Assembly: GCA_026398895.1 (NCBI GenBank)
Contig: JAPLRZ010000044.1
Coordinates: 62,001-126,000, forward strand
Reading direction: 5' to 3'
Origin: Methylococcales bacterium
GTDB lineage: Bacteria; Pseudomonadota; Gammaproteobacteria; Methylococcales; Methylomonadaceae
Length of the DNA: 64,000 nt
The position numbers and the translations under genes were made by a program. Shown here piece after piece: positions 1 through 8,879 of this stretch (its first letter is position 1; every line of letters starts with the position of its first letter). The notes below the pieces were generated by a model, which was not told where the DNA came from, searched no databases, and was given only the letters and a program-made list of their open reading frames with translations.

Positions 1-654
1 ATCACTACGTCTTTTCCTGATAACACAGCGATTTTGTGGTGGTACACATTGGAAGACCTCATTATTCAAAATAATTCAATCACCTTGAGTGATGGATCGA
101 GTTTTGAATGTAAAACACAGCAACAAAAAGTCGATACCTTTTGGGCTATTCGTGAAAAGATTATTCACTTGCCTACGGAAAATTTTATTGATTCAATACA
201 GGCTTTGTTTGCCCACAACAGTGTTGATTGGCGATCAAAAGTCACTGAGTTAGCACTGACTTGGGCGCAAATCGAGGAAATTAGTCATGACCCTTTAGCA
301 ACTATTGGCGCACATACTATCAATCATTTTGCATCATCTGAGCTTTCCAAAGAAGAGTTAATCAATGAAGTAATCGGCAGTAAAAATATTATTGAATCAC
401 ACATTAATAAGCCTGTTGAACATTTCTGTTATCCTTTCGGTAGTGCCAAAGAAGTGGGTGAAAAAGAATTTGCCATCGTCAACGAGCTAGGCTTTAAAAC
501 CTCTACAACGACGCGTATTGGAAGTATTTTTCCCGAACACAAAAATCACCTCGCCGCACTACCAAGAGTTATGTTGACTAATAGTTTTTCATTATCCAGA
601 TTTGAATTAACTGCGATTAAACGGCTTTTTAAGGGAAGGGTAGTCGTTGCCTGA
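1..654 (+). CDS. Polysaccharide deacetylase family protein, 5' truncated by window edge
   Basis: The reading frame is open from base 1, so the TTG at position 34 is not a reliable start and the gene begins outside the window. The visible part carries NodB-type signatures: the metal-binding His pair in IGAHTINH and the downstream HFCYPFGS motif. Members of this carbohydrate esterase family remove acetyl groups from N-acetylated sugars, usually in extracellular polysaccharide or cell-wall metabolism. The N-terminal part with the usual catalytic Asp motif is not visible, so substrate and activity cannot be judged. The two-component pair that follows is about 90 bp away and need not be related. 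Confidence 0.8.
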   Translation: MTTSFPDNTAILWWYTLEDLIIQNNSITLSDGSSFECKTQQQKVDTFWAIREKIIHLPTENFIDSIQALFAHNSVDWRSKVTELALTWAQIEEISHDPLATIGAHTINHFASSELSKEELINEVIGSKNIIESHINKPVEHFCYPFGSAKEVGEKEFAIVNELGFKTSTTTRIGSIFPEHKNHLAALPRVMLTNSFSLSRFELTAIKRLFKGRVVVA

Positions 655-743
655 AAATTCGCCAGTGATATTGTGACGAGCAATCCAGAAAAGATAGTTA
701 AGTTTATGACAATAATCGACTGCATAAGACCACTTCAATAATC

Positions 744-2240
744 ATGAAACTGCCTATCTTCGCTAAGCTATTCATTGCGTTACTGCTGAGTTTAGCTGTT
801 ATGATGACTGCGATGATAGGCACAGCCGATTGGCTTTTTCGGCAAGGATTCACGGAATATTTACAACAAGTTGAAGCGAATCGCTTAGGCTTTTTAATCA
901 GCAATTTAGAAACGGCTTATCAACAACAAGGTAGCTGGAGTTTTTTACAAAACGACGAAAGAGAATGGCATAAGTTTTTAGCAAAGCTTTCTGGTAAGGG
1001 AGAATCAACGCCTGCCGATAATCGTCCGCCGCCGCCTGATGATAATAATTTTGCCCCAGAAGAATATCCACCGCCACCTGAACACGGTAGTTTTGTACCC
1101 GCCGATCATCCGCCCTACAATTTTCCGCCGCCACCCCGTCCACCAGACGCGTTACAGTTAGGTAAACGTTTACGGCTATTAAATGCCAATCATGATTATG
1201 TTGTTGGGGCGCATTTTGAAGAAAAACCCATTCTCCGTGAACTAAAATTGGACAAAAAAGTGATTGGTTGGCTAGAAATTCAACCAAATGAAATCATGAC
1301 AGATGAACTTGCCAATACTTTTTTACAGCAACAAAAACAAGCCAAATATCTTATTAGTGGCTTAGCGTTTGTGTTGTCAATTTTCGTCGCATTATTCTTA
1401 GCACGACAATTATTACTGCCGATACGCCGTATTGCCACGGGCGTTAAAGCATTGGCAACAGGCAACTATCACACACGAATTAAAGCCAATGCTCGTGATG
1501 AACTGGGGCAGTTATCTCAACATTTTAATTCCCTCGCCCAAATTTTACAGCAAAATGAAGTGGCACGGCGGCAGTGGATAGCGGATATTTCTCATGAATT
1601 GCGCACGCCATTATCGGTGTTGCGCGGTGAACTGGAAGCCTTACAAGACGGAGTGCGCCAACCTAGCCCTGAGCGTATTCACTCTTTACACAGTGAAGTA
1701 TTATCATTGACTAAATTGGTAGAAGACTTATACGAATTGTCGCTATCTGATGCTAGTGCGATGAACTATCACAAAGAAACAGTCAACATCACCGACATTG
1801 TGCTAGAAATGCAACAACATTTTGTCGCCCGTTTTGCTAGTCGTGGTATCACACTGCGTGAAATTAGCAATCCAGACATAGAATTACCCGTGTTTGCTGA
1901 TAAGCAGCGATTGCATCAATTGTTTTCCAATTTAGCTGAAAACAGTTGCCGCTATACTGACGAAGGTGGTTTTTGTGAAATAACCTTATACAGAACCAAA
2001 CAAACAGCGATGATTACTTTTCAAGACTCTGCACCTAACGTGCCTCAAGCCGCACTGCCTAAATTGTTTGATCGGCTATTTCGCGTGGAAAAATCTCGCA
2101 GTCGAGAATTAGGTGGCGCAGGTTTAGGGCTAACCATTTGTAAAAATATCGTTGAAGCCCATGACGGCAGGATTATTGCCTATCAAAGTCCTTATGGCGG
2201 CTTATCCATCCAAGTAGAATTACCGTTACAGTTGGAGTAA
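744..2240 (+). CDS. BaeS-like sensor histidine kinase with proline-rich periplasmic domain
   Basis: A 498-residue membrane histidine kinase. There is one membrane segment at about residues 8-30 and a second at about 202-222, with a periplasmic domain between them. A HAMP linker follows (about 222-275), then HisKA with phosphoacceptor His284 in DISHELRTPLSVLRG, then an HATPase_c domain with LGGAGLGLTICKNIVEAHDG. The closest familiar type is BaeS, the envelope-stress kinase. The periplasmic domain holds an unusual Pro-rich stretch at about 90-135 with several PPPP runs. The cognate regulator lies 250 bp downstream, separated by a 112-bp repeat and a palindrome. The inducing signal cannot be read from the sequence. 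Confidence 0.85.
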   Translation: MKLPIFAKLFIALLLSLAVMMTAMIGTADWLFRQGFTEYLQQVEANRLGFLISNLETAYQQQGSWSFLQNDEREWHKFLAKLSGKGESTPADNRPPPPDDNNFAPEEYPPPPEHGSFVPADHPPYNFPPPPRPPDALQLGKRLRLLNANHDYVVGAHFEEKPILRELKLDKKVIGWLEIQPNEIMTDELANTFLQQQKQAKYLISGLAFVLSIFVALFLARQLLLPIRRIATGVKALATGNYHTRIKANARDELGQLSQHFNSLAQILQQNEVARRQWIADISHELRTPLSVLRGELEALQDGVRQPSPERIHSLHSEVLSLTKLVEDLYELSLSDASAMNYHKETVNITDIVLEMQQHFVARFASRGITLREISNPDIELPVFADKQRLHQLFSNLAENSCRYTDEGGFCEITLYRTKQTAMITFQDSAPNVPQAALPKLFDRLFRVEKSRSRELGGAGLGLTICKNIVEAHDGRIIAYQSPYGGLSIQVELPLQLE

Positions 2241-2250
2241 AACAGCGTTA

Positions 2251-2362
2251 GAGCTAACCGCCAATAAAATGATTACAAAACCGTTCGCACTGAGCCTGTC
2301 GAAGTGTGAATGTGGTTCGACAAGCTCACCACGAACGGTATCATTTTATTGTGCGTTAGTTA
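2251..2362 (+). repeat. 112-bp MITE-like element, copy A
   Basis: Copy A of the dispersed element. It begins GAGCTAACCGCC and ends GTGCGTTAGTTA, and is flanked by TA at 2249-2250 and 2363-2364. The inside is a long hairpin of the CCGTTCGC...GCGAACGG type. It lies between the kinase and regulator genes and may affect read-through. The other copies are at 11799, 16217, 46570 and 62468. Confidence 0.85.
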
Positions 2363-2402
2363 TAGCTGTTTCTCTCATCGGTGGCGTATTAGTGTTGTTT
2401 CT

Positions 2403-2436
2403 ATGACTGCCAGTCCTTTAAAGGACTGGCAGTCAT
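2403..2436. repeat. 34-bp perfect palindrome
   Basis: Two 17-bp arms, with ATGACTGCCAGTCCTTT as the left half, form a perfect palindrome without a loop. A one-mismatch copy lies inside the exosortase gene at 46986-47019, and a split copy frames the hairpin cluster at 3215-3430. It stands just upstream of the response-regulator gene and could act as a hairpin in the transcript. Confidence 0.85.
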
Positions 2437-2492
2437 TAGTAGTGAACAAGTTTAACCCTCTACCCTTTCGCCATAAATAACTGCACACACCC

Positions 2493-3200
2493 ATGACCAA
2501 CATAACCCAAAAAACCATTCTAATTGTTGAAGACGAGATTAAACTTGCTGTGTTACTCAGCGAATACCTAGCTCATGCGGATTATGCCACTCATATTATT
2601 GCCGATGGCTTAGACGTTATACCGTGGTTTCGTACCCATAACGCTGATTTAGTGGTGCTGGATTTAATGTTACCCAATCGTGATGGTATCGAGCTATGCC
2701 GTGAACTACGCCAATTTTCTAACGTCCCTATTATCATGACCACCGCGCGTGTCGAAGAAATTGACCGCTTATTAGGCTTGGCACTAGGTGCTGATGATTA
2801 TATTTGCAAGCCCTACAGCCCGCGTGAAGTGGTCGCGCGTATCAAAGCGGTATTACGCCGTGTTAGTCCAGAACAACCCACGCCCATAAGCACAAGCCCC
2901 GCTTTGCTCACCCTAGACGCACGCAGTTATCGCGTCAGTGTCGGCAGTCAAAGCATCAGCTTATCCACCATCGAATTTACTTTACTCAGCACGCTATACC
3001 ACGAACCGACTCGCCTTTTTTCCCGCAATCAACTCATGGACAGTATTTACACAGATCAGCGTATTGTTTCAGACCGTACTGTAGACAGTCACATCAAAAA
3101 ACTCAGAAAAAAACTGACCATATTATTGCCAGACTACGAGTTGATTCATGCCATGTATGGTGCGGGGTATTGTTATGAGGCGAGGTTGAAACAGGGGTAG
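2493..3200 (+). CDS. BaeR-like OmpR-family response regulator
   Basis: A 235-residue response regulator. The receiver domain has phosphoacceptor Asp57 in LVVLDLMLP and the conserved Lys in CKPYSP near residue 108. The C-terminal half is an OmpR/PhoB winged helix ending in the usual VRT-type wing region (IHAMYGAGYCYE). The RQFSNVPIIMTTARVEEIDRL stretch resembles BaeR. It should be phosphorylated by the kinase encoded upstream and control envelope or efflux genes, but targets are not visible here. The repeat and palindrome between the two genes suggest that co-transcription could have been altered. Confidence 0.85.
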   Translation: MTNITQKTILIVEDEIKLAVLLSEYLAHADYATHIIADGLDVIPWFRTHNADLVVLDLMLPNRDGIELCRELRQFSNVPIIMTTARVEEIDRLLGLALGADDYICKPYSPREVVARIKAVLRRVSPEQPTPISTSPALLTLDARSYRVSVGSQSISLSTIEFTLLSTLYHEPTRLFSRNQLMDSIYTDQRIVSDRTVDSHIKKLRKKLTILLPDYELIHAMYGAGYCYEARLKQG

Positions 3201-3214
3201 TGGATTAAATCTGT

Positions 3215-3430
3215 TGCCAGTCCTTTAAGGGCATAGGTATCTACACACAACTCAGCACAATAAAAACAATGGCTTATAAAAACGCCAAACTCCCTCTCCT
3301 GCTGGAGAGGGTTGGGGTGAGGAGAATAAAATCAAGTAGTTACATTTCCCCTCATCCCAACCTTCTCCCTCTGGAGAAGGAGTAATAGTACCTGTGTAGA
3401 TACCTATGCTTTAAAGGACTGGCAGTCATA
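3215..3430. repeat. Nested inverted repeats between convergent genes
   Basis: Three inverted repeats are nested. The outer arms are TTGCCAGTCCTTTAA (near 3214) and TTTAAAGGACTGGCAGTCAT (ending 3430). The middle arms are GCATAGGTATCTACACA and its complement TGTGTAGATACCTATGC. The inner arms are CTCCCTCTCC...GGTTGGGGTGAGG and CCTCATCCCAACC...GGAGAAGGAG. The inner pair resembles a repeat type seen in many bacterial genomes. The site lies between the baeR-like gene and ntrX, which converge, so the folded transcript may end transcription from both sides. Confidence 0.75.
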
Positions 3431-3436
3431 ATGTCA

Positions 3437-4798
3437 CTATAATTTAATATTTAAAGAATGTAGTTTACGATACAAATGGGTGCGTTCCATGCCGACAGCG
3501 GCGGATAATCTGGCGACACTACCGCCTGTGCGTTCAAAATGGTATTCCAAATAGGCTTTTTCAAAATGATCTCTGGCTTCTTTTAAGGGCAGATTAAAAA
3601 AATCAGGTACCGAGCCAGAAGTAGCAAGATCGCCAACGACAGAACCAAGTGCTGATTTAACTTCATCCAGTTCTATTTCTTCACCCACCCCTAAAATCAT
3701 TAAGCGTTGCACTAGGTTTTTTAATTCGCGTACATTGCCACGCCAACTATAGTTGCGTAAAAAGTTTTGCGCTGCCATAGAAAATTTGCGAAACGGTAGT
3801 TTGTCCTGACTGACAAAATAATCAACATAAAAACTGAGTAAGGCGGGTATGTCTTCGCTGTGATTTCTCAGTGGTGGAATTTCAACAGTGATTTCATTCA
3901 GCAGATAATATAAATCTTGTCGAAACCGCCCCGCTTTAACTTCTTCATCCAAAGCAATACGGGTTGATGCTACGATGCGCACATCGACAGTCACGGCTTC
4001 ACTACCGCCAACACGCAGAAAGGAACTTGATTCTAACGCACTGAGCAAACGCAATTGGGTTTCTTTGTCCATACCACCAATTTCACCTAAAAACAGCGTC
4101 CCTCTGTGCGCTCGTTCCAATAGACTAGGATAAGTTTTACCGCCGATTTCTTTGCCAAAAAATTCAACTGCGGAGTTTTCTGGCGAGATGCTACCCACCG
4201 CAACATCAATAAAAGCCCCGTCACGGTGAGTGCTGTTGTTATGCAAATAGCGTGCATACAGTTCTTTACCGACTCCTGCTTCACCGACAAATAATACCCG
4301 TGCCTCATGTTGTCCGAGTCGCTTTAGCTGTTCTTTGGTTCTGGCAACGGTAGCACTTTTACCGACAGGCTCAATATCAGCGACTAACTGTTGTTTAAGT
4401 CCTGCATTTTCCAATTGCAAACTGCCAGCTTCTAAGGCTCTAGCGACAATGAGTAATAATTTTGCTAACGATAAGGGTTTTTCTAAAAAGTCATAAGCCC
4501 CTAAACGCGTGGCTTCTACTGCGGCTTCTACTGAACCATGCCCTGACATCATCACCACAGGACACAATAGCGCGTCTTCGGCGACCCATTCTTTGAGTAA
4601 CGTGATGCCATCAGTATCGGGCATCCATATATCGAGCAATATGAGATGTGGTTTGGTGGATTCTTTTAGCTGCCGAGCGGTACTAGCATTTTCTGCCATA
4701 GCGACTGAGTAGCCTTCATCTTCGAGAATTTCGCTAACTAAACGGCGAATATCGGGCTCGTCATCAACGACTAAAATTCTTGGTAATTGTATATTCAT
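3437..4798 (-). CDS. ntrX: NtrX-like response regulator with altered AAA+ domain
   Basis: A 453-residue protein with an N-terminal receiver domain (phosphoacceptor Asp56), a central AAA+ domain of the sigma-54 activator type (Walker A GEAGVGKE at about 172-179) and a C-terminal Fis-type helix-turn-helix. It is the regulator partner of NtrY, encoded 6 bp upstream. Two features are odd. The GAFTGA loop used to contact sigma-54 is absent; the stretch reads FGKEIGGKTYPSLLE. The Walker B Asp is replaced by Gly (TLFLGEIGGM, about 234-243). The protein may therefore bind DNA and respond to phosphorylation without classic sigma-54 activation. Loss of GAFTGA is known in parts of the NtrX family; the Walker B change is my own observation. 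Confidence 0.88.
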   Translation of the reverse strand: MNIQLPRILVVDDEPDIRRLVSEILEDEGYSVAMAENASTARQLKESTKPHLILLDIWMPDTDGITLLKEWVAEDALLCPVVMMSGHGSVEAAVEATRLGAYDFLEKPLSLAKLLLIVARALEAGSLQLENAGLKQQLVADIEPVGKSATVARTKEQLKRLGQHEARVLFVGEAGVGKELYARYLHNNSTHRDGAFIDVAVGSISPENSAVEFFGKEIGGKTYPSLLERAHRGTLFLGEIGGMDKETQLRLLSALESSSFLRVGGSEAVTVDVRIVASTRIALDEEVKAGRFRQDLYYLLNEITVEIPPLRNHSEDIPALLSFYVDYFVSQDKLPFRKFSMAAQNFLRNYSWRGNVRELKNLVQRLMILGVGEEIELDEVKSALGSVVGDLATSGSVPDFFNLPLKEARDHFEKAYLEYHFERTGGSVARLSAAVGMERTHLYRKLHSLNIKL

Positions 4799-4804
4799 AG
4801 TGTG

Positions 4805-6964
4805 TTATGTTTCAAAGTTACACGCTGGCAGCTGAATGATAAATCCCGCGCCTACTTTACGACTGGTATCAACCCAGATCGCGCCTCCATGCTCTTCTAT
4901 TATTTTTTTAACGATTGCCAGCCCCAAGCCTGTTCCTTTGGCTTTGGTGGTCACATAAGGTTCAAAAATGGTTTCTATTTGTTCGTCTTTGATACCCGTC
5001 CCATCATCATAAAGGGCAATTTCGATAAAATCACTGTCATTTTTTTGTACTCTGTGCAAATTGATTTCAATCAGCCCTTGAGCTTCTATGGCTTCTAGGG
5101 CATTTTTAATCAGATTATGTAATACCTGTCGAATACTAACAGGATCTCCCATAATTAGCAGGGAAGTAGCTTCGTAATCGGCTTTAAATTTAACGCCTGA
5201 CTTTAACACATAAAGAGCCATAATTTCCTGTACCAACACAGGCAAATCGATAATGACAGTTTGTTTTTTAGACGGTTTGGCGTATTCAGAAAAATCATCG
5301 ACCATTTCTTTCATCGCAACAACTTGTTGAACGATAGTACGCGTTGAACGCTCTAGCATATCAGCATCGTTAGGCTCTAGTTTATCGGCGAGTTTATGTT
5401 GCAATCTTTCGGCTGAGAGCTGAATAGGGGTAAGCGGATTTTTAATTTCATGCGCTAAGCGTCTTGCTACTTCGCCCCACGCGGCATTTTTTTGGGCTTG
5501 AATTAAATCGGTGACATCATCAAACACCACCACCGCGCCTACCCGTTGACCTTCTTGGGAAAATAACGGTGTGCCTCGACACAGTAATTCTTGCCGCCCA
5601 TTCGCCCCTAAAAACGCTATCCGCTGTTGCCAAATATCATCTCCTTGCTCAAGTAAACGTTGAATAGATTTTAACGGCTCTGCTAATTCGGAATAACTCA
5701 AGGCGATTTCCAACAAAGTTTGCCCAACAAAATGCTGAACCTGAATACGAAATATGCGATACGCCGCTTGATTGGCAGTACGAATTTTATAATCTGCATC
5801 AAAACTAATCACCCCAGCCGTTAAATTGGCGAGTATGGTTTCCAAATAGGCGCGTTGATTTTCAACTTCAAAACCCGCCATTTTGGTTTCATCACGCGCA
5901 ACGGCAATGCGCTTGGTCATATCGTTAAAGGATTCGACCAGAAAACCTAAATCGTCTTGTGCCATAACAGGTAATTGTTGGTCATACTGTCCTGATGCGA
6001 CGGCTCGCGTGCCTTTTACCAATTCTTTAACAGGTGCGATAATGTGGCGAATGCTGATAAATGCGACCCAAATTGCCGCCAACAAACTCATTAATAACAC
6101 CAGCGACAATGCCAGCGAAAAACTCCAGCGCAAGGAATTTCGTAAATAATTCATTTCTTGATAACGCAAAAAGGCAAATTCCACTGAATCAGCTAAATCG
6201 GCAATGCGTATCGGCACAGGGTATAGAGCTTGTAAATATTGTGAGTCTTGCTCTTGGGTTTTCACCGTGACTATCACGCGAATCATCAAGACATCGTCAT
6301 GTACGGGGGCTAAAGCAACATACTGAGAATTTTGCTTTAACCGTAGCCATACATTTTCATCGGGTAAACTGGGCAGAATATCGCTGGGATTAATACTGCT
6401 GGAGGCAATAATTCTGCCTTGGCGAGAAAATAGCGTCATTTCTGATGCTTCTGAAAAATTGCGTAAATTTTCCAATTCCAAGGTCGCTATGTTCTCAGGG
6501 GAGGTTTCCAGCTTTTCAGCCAATTGTTGGGTTTGTTTAGTGTGCCAGCGCATACGTTGATCTAATGACGATTGACTCAATTCCAGCGCGTCTTCCATTG
6601 CCCTGTCTATTTCGACATTAAACCAACTATCAATACCTTGATGTAAAAACTGCATTGAAAAATAAAACACGATAGCCGCAGGAGCTAATGCCAATAATAC
6701 AAACAACGACACCATGCGCGTGGTAAGCCGTGAACCTGCTTCACGTTTTTTTAATTGCTTGATTAGCGCGAAAATATTCACGCCCACCAAACCCAGCAAC
6801 ACCACAGAACCTAAACCATTGGCTAATAATAGCCACGAATACATCGCACTGAGTTGTGACGATTCTTGCGTTGCCGAACTCATCAACTGCAAGGACAATA
6901 AAATTAAGCCAAACAGAATAGAGACTGACAAATAGATAGGCAGTTTTATTTTTTTAATCGCCAT
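4805..6964 (-). CDS. ntrY: NtrY-like membrane sensor histidine kinase
   Basis: A 719-residue kinase with N-terminal membrane segments, a periplasmic sensor region, another membrane segment, HAMP, PAS, HisKA and HATPase_c domains. The phosphoacceptor His is near residue 505 in ARRLAHEIKNPLTPIQLS, a motif typical of NtrY. The ATP-binding boxes include [22 protein letters not shown]. NtrY usually pairs with NtrX in nitrogen, redox or envelope responses. It sits between the TPR gene (29 bp upstream) and ntrX (6 bp downstream) and is probably co-transcribed with them. Confidence 0.9.
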   Translation of the reverse strand: MAIKKIKLPIYLSVSILFGLILLSLQLMSSATQESSQLSAMYSWLLLANGLGSVVLLGLVGVNIFALIKQLKKREAGSRLTTRMVSLFVLLALAPAAIVFYFSMQFLHQGIDSWFNVEIDRAMEDALELSQSSLDQRMRWHTKQTQQLAEKLETSPENIATLELENLRNFSEASEMTLFSRQGRIIASSSINPSDILPSLPDENVWLRLKQNSQYVALAPVHDDVLMIRVIVTVKTQEQDSQYLQALYPVPIRIADLADSVEFAFLRYQEMNYLRNSLRWSFSLALSLVLLMSLLAAIWVAFISIRHIIAPVKELVKGTRAVASGQYDQQLPVMAQDDLGFLVESFNDMTKRIAVARDETKMAGFEVENQRAYLETILANLTAGVISFDADYKIRTANQAAYRIFRIQVQHFVGQTLLEIALSYSELAEPLKSIQRLLEQGDDIWQQRIAFLGANGRQELLCRGTPLFSQEGQRVGAVVVFDDVTDLIQAQKNAAWGEVARRLAHEIKNPLTPIQLSAERLQHKLADKLEPNDADMLERSTRTIVQQVVAMKEMVDDFSEYAKPSKKQTVIIDLPVLVQEIMALYVLKSGVKFKADYEATSLLIMGDPVSIRQVLHNLIKNALEAIEAQGLIEINLHRVQKNDSDFIEIALYDDGTGIKDEQIETIFEPYVTTKAKGTGLGLAIVKKIIEEHGGAIWVDTSRKVGAGFIIQLPACNFET

Positions 6965-6993
6965 GCTGGATATTTTCTTAATGGTGGGAGTGT

Positions 6994-8268
6994 TTAGGCG
7001 GACAACGCATCGAGCATTAACAACAGTTCTGCCGCGCTGATGAAGTCTAGTTCTGGATCATCGGCTAAGTTCGGATTGCGCTCGCCTCGTAACATGGCAA
7101 TGAGTTTGGCAATCACAGGATTGAAGCAACCTTGATCTGGCAGATTGAGTAGCTCTTGTTCAGCGACAGCGGAATTGTTTTCTTGAATAGCGCGTAACGT
7201 CCCGCTACAAAATTGCGGAACTGGCGAGCCACTTCTGTTGTAATTTCCGTCACGACGATAGGCTAAATAGCTGTGTATCGCTTGTTGTTTAGCGGCGTGG
7301 GCGGCGGTGATGTTATTCATAGCCTGTTCCAATTCGAATAAAATATTCCACGTTTTCCAAGGTTCAGCAAGGTGTCCACTGTCTTGTTTACAGATGATTG
7401 CCCGTTGCAATTCAACACGCGCTTCGTCATAGCGTTGCAGTGGAATTAAGCTATCAGCACTATTACTGCGCGTCACGCCTTCATAGCGATTATCGCCTAG
7501 TTGCGCATAAATCTCCGCAGCTTGCTGATAAAATTCCACCGCCTGTTTCAACTTGCCCCAATCACTATAAATATTACCTAATTGGTTTAAGGTACTGGCG
7601 ATGTCGGCTTGATTACCTTGCTCATTTTTAATGCTTAATGATGCGTGGCACGCCTGTTCTGCTTGTACATAATCCTGCATTCGGGTGTAAACCACGCCGA
7701 TTTGATGCCAAGCTACCGCGATGCTATACGCTTCATTAAGTTGACTGAATAACTCTTTAGCGTGTTGATAAGCCGTCAGCGCGGCGGGGTAATCTTGTTG
7801 AAAGAAATACACTGTGGCTAATTGTTCTTTAGCAACCGCAATTTGGCGCAGGTCTCGTAGTTGTTCAGCTAAGGCAATCGCGTGTGTATAAAGCTCAATC
7901 GCCAATTCAAATTGTCCGATAGCCGTTAAACAATCGCCTTGCATCGTGAGTGCTACCGCCACCATTCGCGCCGCGTCTTGATCGCCTGCATCGGCTAAAA
8001 CTTCAAAATCTAGGCGTGCTTGTTGTAGCGCATCTAAAGCTGCTTCATAGTTTTCGCCGCACCTTAATACGTTACCCAACATAAAACGCGCGTTCGCAAT
8101 CGCGTAAGTCACACACTCACCTGCTTGCAAAGCTAGCTGTAATAAAGCCTCCGCTTGTGTATAAGCGGCTTGAATATCGCCTTGCACTAATAACTGTTCA
8201 ATGTCCACGCATTGGCTTTCAGGTTGAACAGATTCAGCATCGTGACTGAAAAAGAAGTTGAGCATCAT
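6994..8268 (-). CDS. Tetratricopeptide repeat protein
   Basis: A 424-residue protein built mainly of TPR helices over about residues 25-320. Repeated signatures include the A-x-x-x-Y/F and LG-x-I/V-Y spacing (for example YEAALDALQQARLDFEVL, YVQAEQACHASLSIKNEQG and LNQLGNIYSDWGKLKQAVEFY). No signal peptide is evident, so it is probably cytoplasmic. The family mediates protein-protein contact and no enzymatic domain is visible. Its start overlaps the end of the DUF4390 gene by 4 bp, and ntrY follows after 29 bp, so it lies inside the def-ntrX operon. Its role there is unknown. Confidence 0.8.
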   Translation of the reverse strand: MMLNFFFSHDAESVQPESQCVDIEQLLVQGDIQAAYTQAEALLQLALQAGECVTYAIANARFMLGNVLRCGENYEAALDALQQARLDFEVLADAGDQDAARMVAVALTMQGDCLTAIGQFELAIELYTHAIALAEQLRDLRQIAVAKEQLATVYFFQQDYPAALTAYQHAKELFSQLNEAYSIAVAWHQIGVVYTRMQDYVQAEQACHASLSIKNEQGNQADIASTLNQLGNIYSDWGKLKQAVEFYQQAAEIYAQLGDNRYEGVTRSNSADSLIPLQRYDEARVELQRAIICKQDSGHLAEPWKTWNILFELEQAMNNITAAHAAKQQAIHSYLAYRRDGNYNRSGSPVPQFCSGTLRAIQENNSAVAEQELLNLPDQGCFNPVIAKLIAMLRGERNPNLADDPELDFISAAELLLMLDALSA

Positions 8269-8879
8269 GGTTTGCCTTGTATGTTAGTAGCTGGTGATAA
8301 AGTCCATTCCGTCCAATCGCTGGATAAATACCATTGCGAGTTAATATAGGCGATAGGTTGTAGCGGTAAAGGCAACTCCTCAATCTCAAAGTTTGCTTTT
8401 ATTTGTACGACATAATGTTTTTCTGGATTGATGCCTGACTGTTCGATTAGGGGAAGTTTGTCTACCGATGCCATTAAATTCAGTGCTGATGATAAGGTGG
8501 AAAAATTGTAACTATCGCCATTTTTTTCCTGACTATCTGGCTTAACAATCACCACGCGGTACATATTCAGCAAGGCGTGATATTGCAGACGGTAACGAAT
8601 GGAGGTATCAAGTTCTGTTGTAGCCCATAGATAATCCCGTTGACGCATGACTTTAATGTGCAGTGTCCAAAATAAAGACACGCCGTTTTCTAGGGCTTCT
8701 TTGGCTTTTTCACTCAGTTGATAATCTAACTGAGCAAATAATACATAACTATCGCCACGCAACTCGGTGTGAGCGTGCGTGACTTCGGTAGCCATAGCAG
8801 GGGCGGCGAATAGCCAAATAAGCAGTCCCACTAGCAAGCGTATCTTATTGTTTTTGCAGTCGCGCATAATAAAAGCCAT
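8265..8879 (-). CDS. DUF4390 domain protein
   Basis: A protein of about 200 residues with an N-terminal signal or membrane segment (RLLVGLLIWLFAAPAMA), so it is probably exported or anchored in the periplasm. The middle contains the LFWTLHIKVMRQRDYLW stretch and a conserved RYRLQYHALLNMY region typical of DUF4390. Function is not known. In many gammaproteobacteria this gene stands between rsmB and ntrY, as here. The start overlaps the end of rsmB; ATG at 8879 or at 8867 (MRDCKNNK) are both possible. Confidence 0.75.
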   Translation of the reverse strand: MAFIMRDCKNNKIRLLVGLLIWLFAAPAMATEVTHAHTELRGDSYVLFAQLDYQLSEKAKEALENGVSLFWTLHIKVMRQRDYLWATTELDTSIRYRLQYHALLNMYRVVIVKPDSQEKNGDSYNFSTLSSALNLMASVDKLPLIEQSGINPEKHYVVQIKANFEIEELPLPLQPIAYINSQWYLSSDWTEWTLSPATNIQGKP

